Program-made: the position numbers and the translations under genes
Shown here: one piece after another, positions 1-5,399 of the stretch
Numbering within the stretch: position 1 is the stretch's first letter
Layout: each line of letters starts with the position of its first letter
Origin: Planctomycetota bacterium
GTDB lineage: Bacteria > Planctomycetota > Phycisphaerae > Sedimentisphaerales > Anaerobacaceae
Length of the DNA stretch: 6,273 nt
Assembly (NCBI GenBank): GCA_026386835.1
Contig: JAPLMV010000307.1
Coordinates: 1 to 6,273 of the forward strand
Direction of reading: 5' to 3'
The notes under the pieces: model-generated
The model's input: the letters and a program-made list of their open reading frames with translations, nothing else
Told to the model about the DNA's origin: nothing
Database searches by the model: none

Positions 1-682
1 ATGTCTTATCTGCAGATTTGAGGGCATTTATAAAAGAGACTATATTTGCATCATTTGTAATTTGCTGCATGCCTGCCGGTGCTTGGGCCAGTACCTTAAA
101 ATACGGCTCGTCCGCCGGGCCAAGCAGCGGCTCCATCGCCAGGATCAACTGCAGCTTGTAATATTTGTGGACATCGTCTCTAATGCCGCCAATTTTGTCC
201 TGGAATATGTTACCCATTTCCCTGTAGAGCAGAATGCTTTTAGGGTTCATGGGAATCCCCTGGTCACGAAGCAGTTCATAGCCGTTTTTGACCCACTGCC
301 ACCTTTGTTCCGGTTGTGAGGGCGGTATCGCTACGGAAATATTGTAGGCCATATTCCATGCCTGAAATGCCCAAACGGCAGAAAAACGCGGCTGGAGTGT
401 GGTTATCCATTCTGCAAGCTGTTTTGCATCAAAAAATTGTCCCTGTTCCTTGAGCTTGTCGGCCCTCATCCAGAGCACATCGACCACCAGGCCGCGGAAA
501 GATCCCATAGCTACGGTCGCAAACGCCAGCGAAGGCGGAGCATTTTTCAGCGGCTCATTACTTATCAGTTTCATTTCCTGTCGCTGGGAATTTATGTAAT
601 CAAGCTGCATACCCGCGGCAATAATCAAAAAGACCGCGAGTATAACACAAACAACTGAAATAATTTTGTCACGCAATAGCAT
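1..682 (-). CDS. Membrane-anchored TPR-like protein of unknown function, partial (C-terminus off the window)
   Basis: I translated the minus strand from the ATG at 682-680 and found 227 codons with no stop up to the window edge, so the C-terminus is missing. Residues 5-24 are a hydrophobic helix preceded by R4 and K6. This fits a signal anchor with the rest of the protein outside the cytoplasm, or less likely an uncleaved signal peptide. The remainder looks soluble and helical. Around residues 60-115 it has a TPR-like stretch containing SFRGLVVDVLWMRADKLKEQ, then LQPRFSAVWAFQAWNMAYNI. I recall this pattern from uncharacterised Planctomycetota/PVC proteins encoded beside ABC transporters, but I cannot name a function. 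It starts 29 bases after the permease stop on the same strand, so it is probably a partner of that transporter. No Shine-Dalgarno is visible; a heptamer tract occupies that place. The start is chosen because it puts the membrane helix at the N-terminus. The coding call is firm, the function unknown. Confidence 0.85.
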   Translation of the reverse strand, partial: MLLRDKIISVVCVILAVFLIIAAGMQLDYINSQRQEMKLISNEPLKNAPPSLAFATVAMGSFRGLVVDVLWMRADKLKEQGQFFDAKQLAEWITTLQPRFSAVWAFQAWNMAYNISVAIPPSQPEQRWQWVKNGYELLRDQGIPMNPKSILLYREMGNIFQDKIGGIRDDVHKYYKLQLILAMEPLLGPADEPYFKVLAQAPAGMQQITNDANIVSFINALKSADKT

Positions 683-685
683 ATT

Positions 686-706
686 GGAATTTGAAATTCG
701 AAATTT
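686..706. repeat. Three degenerate tandem heptamers (GAAATTT type) in the gap before the TPR-like gene
   Basis: The plus strand reads GGAATTT, GAAATTC, GAAATTT in three consecutive 7-base units, the first two each one base from GAAATTT. The tract fills most of the 29-base gap (683-711) and ends three bases before the ATG at 682. It replaces any Shine-Dalgarno sequence. A comparable three-unit heptamer tract with a different sequence lies at 5375-5395. Short AT-rich sequence can look repetitive by chance, so biological meaning is uncertain. Confidence 0.55.
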
Positions 707-711
707 ATAAA

Positions 712-2073
712 TCAGATTGTAATTTTAGCGATTTCCTTTCTGCTGAAAATCAATAATGCAATCGCAAGCAGCAAAAGGGCTTTAATGCAAACCATAATGC
801 CAAAGACTTCCGCAACAAGGGACCAGTCCAGAATTCTCGCGGGAACGAGATAATCGACCGGGTTTAATTTATCAAACTGAGGTAAAAGCATGACAACCGG
901 CACGGCGGTGTAATTATATATGATGCCTGCACCTTCACCAAAAAAATCAAAGGATTCGGCGACAAAACCGCTGATGCTTGCGATAAAGAAAACGACCAGA
1001 CAAAGCAAAATAGCCACAGGAAAAGACAGAAATGTCGAGGCAAGTATTCCCAGGCAGGCCAGGAAAATCAGGCGACAGAGAAGCAGGAGAACCGACCTGA
1101 AAAAATTTCCGTTGAAGGTACCGATTTTATAAAGCAATTCCAGACCGTCGCCGGGAGGGAAAATAACAACCGTATTATTGAGGGGCACATTAAGGAAACC
1201 GACAGCCAGATAACCATCCTTTGCGACGGCATCACCGGGGATTTCTATTTCATAGAAGGTTCTGATGGTATCTTTGCGGTCAAATGCATATATATCATAA
1301 GGCAGCTGCCGGTCGTCTCCGGCAAACCATCTGCCGTATACCAGCGAATCAGGCGGGTTAACAGAAACATCGTATTTGAATCTTATGAACAGACTCTGGT
1401 TCGGCTCTGAAGCTCTGACATCGCTGAATTTCCAGATTATTTCATGCCCGACGGCGGCGGCCCTTTTCTCAAGTTTTTTCTGATTTGTGAGCCACACCAT
1501 ATACTTGTCGTTTGCGGACTTGCTGGCGAGCACATCCGGAGGCAATTGCCCGTCTTTTTTAAGCTTGGCGTATTCTTTCTCGACTTCTTTGGAAACGTCT
1601 TCCTCGGCCGGTATTACTGTGGCGCGGGCGGTAAAAAACTCGTTTTTCAGGCGAGTTGTTTCGGCGATATCCGTTTTGAAATATCGCGGGGTGAAAATGA
1701 CGATTGTGTATATCACAGCCGAAAACATTGCAAGCAAAACCACGTTCAGCAATAGCACCCCGAGAAGTTTGCCCAGAAGAAACTGAAAGCGGCGAATAGG
1801 TTTTGTAATGACCGTGTATATCTGCATCTGCTTTATGTCGTTTGTAACAGAATAAACCGAAGTGATTATTGTCAGCAAACACAGCAATAAACTGGTTAGC
1901 GAAAAACCGTAGCTTATAAAAGTCTGGAGTCTGCCCTTTATTGTGCCGTCACCTGTCATGGAAACACCCATAACAGGCAGCAGGACAACAAGCAGAACTA
2001 TAAAGACCGCTGCGATCTTCATTCGCAGTGCCTGCCTAATTGTATTTAAGGCAACAGCCCAGATGCTGTGCAT
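712..2073 (-). CDS. ABC-2 type transporter permease with large extracytoplasmic domain
   Basis: This 453-residue membrane protein is the likely transmembrane partner of the ATPase encoded just upstream. Hydrophobic segments lie near residues 19-39, 53-75, 98-127, 326-346, 351-371 and 417-444, with a shorter one near 386-398. The first half has the ABC-2 pattern, including a cytoplasmic loop with NDIKQMQIYTVITKPIRRFQ before the third segment. Between the third and fourth segments, residues about 130-325 form a large polar insert. It starts with a charged, probably helical part (about 135-205) and continues with a probable beta-rich part (about 210-310). Most ABC-2 permeases have only short loops there. 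The ATG at 2073 has a good ribosome site (AAGGAG, nine bases upstream). Substrate cannot be told from sequence; export, lipid/polysaccharide handling or envelope remodelling are all possible. The fold and role are well supported, the substrate not at all. Confidence 0.88.
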   Translation of the reverse strand: MHSIWAVALNTIRQALRMKIAAVFIVLLVVLLPVMGVSMTGDGTIKGRLQTFISYGFSLTSLLLCLLTIITSVYSVTNDIKQMQIYTVITKPIRRFQFLLGKLLGVLLLNVVLLAMFSAVIYTIVIFTPRYFKTDIAETTRLKNEFFTARATVIPAEEDVSKEVEKEYAKLKKDGQLPPDVLASKSANDKYMVWLTNQKKLEKRAAAVGHEIIWKFSDVRASEPNQSLFIRFKYDVSVNPPDSLVYGRWFAGDDRQLPYDIYAFDRKDTIRTFYEIEIPGDAVAKDGYLAVGFLNVPLNNTVVIFPPGDGLELLYKIGTFNGNFFRSVLLLLCRLIFLACLGILASTFLSFPVAILLCLVVFFIASISGFVAESFDFFGEGAGIIYNYTAVPVVMLLPQFDKLNPVDYLVPARILDWSLVAEVFGIMVCIKALLLLAIALLIFSRKEIAKITI

Positions 2074-2082
2074 TACTGCAAT

Positions 2083-2088
2083 CTCCTT
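2083..2088 (-). promoter_or_regulatory. Shine-Dalgarno site of the ABC permease
   Basis: The minus strand reads AAGGAG, followed by nine bases and then the permease ATG (2073-2071). It is the only strong Shine-Dalgarno match among the four visible starts and fixes the permease start. The rest of the 80-base gap (2074-2153) shows no terminator or clear promoter. Confidence 0.8.
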
Positions 2089-2153
2089 ATCAGCGGCAAA
2101 AAATATTTAACATAGAAATCGTGTTTTTCAATACGTTTCCGCTGTCTGCAAAA

Positions 2154-3371
2154 CTACATGCCGTCTTCTGTGAGCCCGTCTAAAATGCTCTTGCTGGTTT
2201 GCTCTTTTTCGTCCGTCTCTGTTTCAAGCTGCTGTGCCTTTGCGTTCTTATCCGTAACTACCGGCTCGGTTGCGACCGGCTTTGGCTGCTCGGTTAATTT
2301 ACTCAGCAACTGCTCGTCAGGTTTTGTTTGATACTCTTTATCTGCGGCGACAGGCCCCTTATGGGCAGGCTGAGTATCTGTCTGTGCGGATAACTTTTGT
2401 TCGATGGGATTAGCGGTTCGACTCTGCTCACCACCTGCCGAAACAAGTTTATCGAGTATGCTTTCCCCGGCGGTGAGAAAATTGCCGATTTGAGTGGTGC
2501 TGACGGCGCCGCTTGTTGGCTGCGACTGCTGCTGAGCCGCAGCAACGATTCTAATGAAAAATGTTTCGAGCTTATCCATCGGCGAGGTTACGACACAATC
2601 GGCCTGCTCGCTGCTGACTATCTGCTTTATCCTCTCGACGGCCATATCGCTGATATGGCCTGTCGTAATCTGTGTTTTGTCGCTGCGCTGAAGCAGTTCC
2701 TTGACTTTTCCTTCGGACTGGATTTTGCCGCCATAGAGTATTGCGATTCTGTCGCATACATCCTCGACATCGGCAAGAAGATGGCTGCAAAGCAAAATTG
2801 TCTTGCCGCGTTTTGCAAGCTCGATAATGAGGTCTTTTATCTGCCTTGTCCCGATGGGGTCAAGGCCGGTCGTCGGCTCATCCAATATCAAAAGGTCGGG
2901 GTCGTTAATCAAGGCCTGTGCCAGGCCGATTCTTCGTGCCATACCCTTTGAAAAAGTTCCGACAGCTCTGTTGGCAACGGCCTTTAGTCCAACCATATCG
3001 AGCAGAGACTCGATTCTCATTTTTCGCACTTTTGAGGGGAGTTTGAACAATCTGCCGTAAAATTCGAGCGTCTCACGGGCGCTTAAATATCTGTAGAGAT
3101 AAGATTCTTCAGGCAGAAATCCTATCCTGGCGCTGATTTTGGGGTCGGTTGCATTGCCGCCGAGCACCACGGACCTTCCCTTTGTGGGGTGAAGAAGACT
3201 GAGCAGTATCTTAATGGTGGTTGTTTTTCCTGAGCCGTTTGGGCCAAGCAGACCAAAAATTTCATTGTAGCGGATTTTCAGGCTGAGGTCTTCGACAGCA
3301 CAGACCCTGTTGCGGCCCCACCAGTCGGCGAAAACCTTTGTTAAAGAAAACGTCTCAATAGCATATTCCAT
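2154..3371 (-). CDS. ABC transporter ATP-binding protein (ABC-2/drug-export type) with low-complexity C-terminal tail
   Basis: This 405-residue cytoplasmic ATPase should power the permease encoded next. From the ATG at 3371, the visible motifs are Walker A GPNGSGKT (43-50), FLPEES where the Q-loop sits (85-90, Glu replacing Gln as in many ABC-2 ATPases), a signature variant FSKGM (140-144), Walker B LLILDEPT (160-167), D-loop GLDP (169-172) and the switch histidine in SHLL (H197). All catalytic residues are present. Residues about 235-278 form the small C-terminal domain common in this family. After that come about 125 residues rich in Gln, Thr, Glu and Lys, with only one Phe and one Tyr, probably disordered; short motifs SILDKLV, QLLSKLT and SILDGLT recur in it. 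The frame is also open upstream to a TTG at 3431, but that would add 20 residues from a repeat-filled gap. The ATG gives the usual short N-terminus, MEYAIETFSLTKVF. The upstream gap is 68 bases. Function as an ABC ATPase is near certain; substrate unknown. Confidence 0.93.
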   Translation of the reverse strand: MEYAIETFSLTKVFADWWGRNRVCAVEDLSLKIRYNEIFGLLGPNGSGKTTTIKILLSLLHPTKGRSVVLGGNATDPKISARIGFLPEESYLYRYLSARETLEFYGRLFKLPSKVRKMRIESLLDMVGLKAVANRAVGTFSKGMARRIGLAQALINDPDLLILDEPTTGLDPIGTRQIKDLIIELAKRGKTILLCSHLLADVEDVCDRIAILYGGKIQSEGKVKELLQRSDKTQITTGHISDMAVERIKQIVSSEQADCVVTSPMDKLETFFIRIVAAAQQQSQPTSGAVSTTQIGNFLTAGESILDKLVSAGGEQSRTANPIEQKLSAQTDTQPAHKGPVAADKEYQTKPDEQLLSKLTEQPKPVATEPVVTDKNAKAQQLETETDEKEQTSKSILDGLTEDGM

Positions 3372-3376
3372 ATTTA

Positions 3377-3436
3377 GTATCTCTTGTTTCTCCACAGGAC
3401 ACCTTCCGGTGGTATCTCGTATCTTGAACAAGATAC
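3377..3436. repeat. Four copies of a GTATCTY heptamer in the gap before the ABC ATPase
   Basis: On the plus strand GTATCTC occurs at 3377-3383 and 3412-3418, GTATCTT at 3419-3425, and the inverted form AAGATAC at 3430-3436. The copies at 3412 and 3419 are in direct tandem. All lie inside the 68-base gap between the P-type ATPase stop and the ABC ATPase start. The first copy sits only five bases before the ATG. It could be a regulator binding array, an RNA element, or neutral repeats like the heptamers in two other gaps. Confidence 0.6.
3419..3436. promoter_or_regulatory. Perfect 18-bp palindrome three bases past the P-type ATPase gene; candidate operator or RNA hairpin
   Basis: GTATCTTG (3419-3426), a two-base centre, and CAAGATAC (3429-3436) form a perfect 8-bp inverted repeat. 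In RNA it could fold as a seven-pair stem with a four-base loop. No run of U follows on either strand, so it is not a standard terminator. Position between two operon genes allows an operator, an internal promoter control site, or an RNA processing or stability hairpin. The structure is seen directly; the role is a guess. Confidence 0.5.
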
Positions 3437-3439
3437 AAT

Positions 3440-5371
3440 TTAATTGTGCGGTTCGTGGTCGAGATCTTCGCCGTAGCGGACAAGTCTGGCGCTGTTAAAC
3501 ACGACAATCAACGAACCGGCAAAATGCAGGACTGAAGCGTAAATCGGAGTAAGCCAGCTCAGGCCTGCTGCAATAACGCCCAGAACAATAAACAGGCCGC
3601 CAAAACCGAGGTTCCAGTTGATGATTCTTCGAGTCTTACGCGAGAGTTTTACAAGGAAAGGCAGCCGATTCAGGTCGTCGCTGAGCAGCGCTATTGATGC
3701 GGAGTTTATCGCTACATCGCTGCCGGCAGCCCCCATAGCGATACCGAGGTCCCCTGCCGCCAGTGCCGGGGCGTCATTTATGCCGTCACCGACGACAACA
3801 ACTGTATGGCCGTCTTTTTTGATCTGTTCGACAATCGAAAGTTTATCCTGAGGCAGGCAATTTGCTTTAAAATCGGTGCAGCCGAGCTCGGCTGCAACGC
3901 GGTTTGCAACCTCGTTTCTGTCGCCAGTGAGCATTGTTATTCTCTTTATTCCGATATTAAGCAGTTCACTGACTGCGTGACGTGCCTGGGGTCTGGTTTT
4001 ATCCTGCATACCGATCCAGCCGATACATCTCGAATTTTTGGCGACATAAAGAGTGCTGTAGCCCTGTTCCTCGTGCATAGTCGGGCCAGTAATATTGTTC
4101 ATATCAACATTATTTTCCTTCAGGAAGGTATCTCTGCCGACAATGACCCCTGCCGAATCGACCGAGGCGGTAACACCTTTGCCAGGGGTCTCCATGAAAC
4201 CATCCATCGGCGGCAACGTGAGGTTTGCTTCTTTTGCCACTTCCTGCAGTGCCCTTGCGGCGGGGTGCTTGCTCATCTGCTCAGCCGAGGCGGCAACTGC
4301 CAATAGCTCAGCAGGGTCGATATTCTCGGCAGGCGTCAACTTAGTTACATAAAGCCTGCCTGTGGTTAATGTACCTGTTTTATCGAATACTATAGCGGTG
4401 ATTCTGCCGGCAACTTCGAGGTCGGCGACGTTTTTAACAAGAACGCCGAGTCGGGCCGATGCCGATATTGCGGCAACCATTGCCGTAGGCGTTGCCAGAA
4501 TCAGGGCACACGGGCATGAAATAATAAGTATTGTAATTGCGGAATTTACCTGGCCTGTGAAAAACAGGACTATGCCGGCTATCATTAAAATCGTCGGCGT
4601 GTACCATTTGACATAGCGGTCGATAATCCGCATGATGGGAATCTTGGTGTGCTCGGCTTCCATAATTAAAGTCTGTACTTTACCGAGCGTCGTGTCTTTG
4701 CCGGCCTTTGTAACAGTGATATCGAGCATGCCTGTCAGGTTGTTTGTACCCGCAAAAACTTGCATACCAGGTACTTTATCGACAGGCAAAGATTCGCCGG
4801 TGATTGTGGCCTCGTTGACGGAGCTAAGACCCCTGAGAACCTGGCCGTCAGCGGGGATGTTGTCGCCGGGGCGGACCCGGATACAATTGCCAGGCTCAAG
4901 GTCACTGACCTTTATCTCCTTTTCGCTGCCGCTGGGCTGGATTAGATTTGCCCTTGTGGGCGTCAGTTTTATAAGAGATTCAATGGAGGCACGGGCGCCG
5001 AGAGCGGTTCGGCTTTCCATCAATTCACTTAAGAGCATAAAGAAAGCAACGATGCCCGCTGTCGTATAGTTCTCCGTGGCAAAGGCGGCGATTATGGCCA
5101 GCGCCACCAGTTCATCCATGTGCGACTGTCTTTGTATAATGCTTTTTATTGCGTGCAGAACAATCGGAGCACCGAGCAGTATCGCAGCGACCATGGCAAG
5201 AAACTCTGGGTTGAAGCTGCCTTTACCGTATATAAATCGTGCAATGCTGCTGCTTATAAGCAGCACACCGCCGGCCAATGTCCCCACCATCGCCAAACTT
5301 ACGCGGATCTGTTTGCCGTGAGTATGCTCGACTGCCAAATCTTCCTTAAAATGTAAATGTTGATGAGCCAT
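3440..5371 (-). CDS. P1B-type heavy-metal-translocating ATPase, metal specificity unclear
   Basis: This 643-residue inner-membrane pump uses ATP to export a transition or heavy-metal ion. Motifs in order: actuator TGES (191-194), membrane metal site SCPCAL (285-290), phosphorylation site DKTGTLT with D330, the P1B hallmark SKHP (367-370), nucleotide-site PGKG (396-399), TGD (482-484) and GDGINDAP (528-535). Membrane segments fall near 25-45, 56-76, 86-98, 103-120, 257-275, 277-300, 587-607 and 611-628, the expected eight. No Cys-containing HMA domain precedes them; instead the N-terminus carries H3, H5, H7, H16 and H18, and the C-terminus H639 and H642. CPC suggests Zn/Cd/Pb or Cu, but the M7 lysine of ZntA-like pumps is absent and the M8 aspartate position holds H616, so I give no gene symbol. 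The ATG lies 28 bases after the HflK-like stop, with no Shine-Dalgarno but a heptamer tract. All residues needed for catalysis are present, so it should be active. Confidence 0.95.
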   Translation of the reverse strand: MAHQHLHFKEDLAVEHTHGKQIRVSLAMVGTLAGGVLLISSSIARFIYGKGSFNPEFLAMVAAILLGAPIVLHAIKSIIQRQSHMDELVALAIIAAFATENYTTAGIVAFFMLLSELMESRTALGARASIESLIKLTPTRANLIQPSGSEKEIKVSDLEPGNCIRVRPGDNIPADGQVLRGLSSVNEATITGESLPVDKVPGMQVFAGTNNLTGMLDITVTKAGKDTTLGKVQTLIMEAEHTKIPIMRIIDRYVKWYTPTILMIAGIVLFFTGQVNSAITILIISCPCALILATPTAMVAAISASARLGVLVKNVADLEVAGRITAIVFDKTGTLTTGRLYVTKLTPAENIDPAELLAVAASAEQMSKHPAARALQEVAKEANLTLPPMDGFMETPGKGVTASVDSAGVIVGRDTFLKENNVDMNNITGPTMHEEQGYSTLYVAKNSRCIGWIGMQDKTRPQARHAVSELLNIGIKRITMLTGDRNEVANRVAAELGCTDFKANCLPQDKLSIVEQIKKDGHTVVVVGDGINDAPALAAGDLGIAMGAAGSDVAINSASIALLSDDLNRLPFLVKLSRKTRRIINWNLGFGGLFIVLGVIAAGLSWLTPIYASVLHFAGSLIVVFNSARLVRYGEDLDHEPHN

Positions 5372-5374
5372 AAT

Positions 5375-5395
5375 TTAGTAGTTAGTAATTTGTAA
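5375..5395. repeat. Three degenerate tandem heptamers (TTAGTAA type) in the gap before the P-type ATPase
   Basis: The plus strand reads TTAGTAG, TTAGTAA, TTTGTAA as three consecutive 7-base units, the outer two each one base from the middle one. They fill most of the 28-base gap (5372-5399) and end three bases before the ATPase ATG, where a Shine-Dalgarno would be expected. The layout matches the tract at 686-706 although the unit sequence differs. Confidence 0.6.
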
Positions 5396-5399
5396 GCGG

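Noticed and set aside
62..658. Three short plus-strand frames in the left part of the window
   Set aside because: The minus strand has one continuous protein-like frame with a membrane helix across 1-682, which explains the region better.
2397..2951. 184-codon plus-strand open frame
   Set aside because: It lies wholly antisense to the ABC ATPase catalytic domain, whose motifs are intact, and its translation resembles no known fold.
3400..3411. Small hairpin CACC-loop-GGTG
   Set aside because: Only four base pairs; easily expected by chance, although the minus-strand loop GGAA fits the GNRA pattern.
3372..3431. 20-residue N-terminal extension of the ABC ATPase from a TTG
   Set aside because: It is translated from the repeat- and palindrome-filled gap, starts with a weaker codon, and the ATG at 3371 gives the usual N-terminus length for the family.
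3419..3436. Intrinsic terminator
   Set aside because: The hairpin is not GC-rich and no U-run follows on either strand.
3806..4306. 166-codon plus-strand open frame
   Set aside because: It is antisense to the conserved P-type ATPase core; a shadow frame of a well-supported gene.
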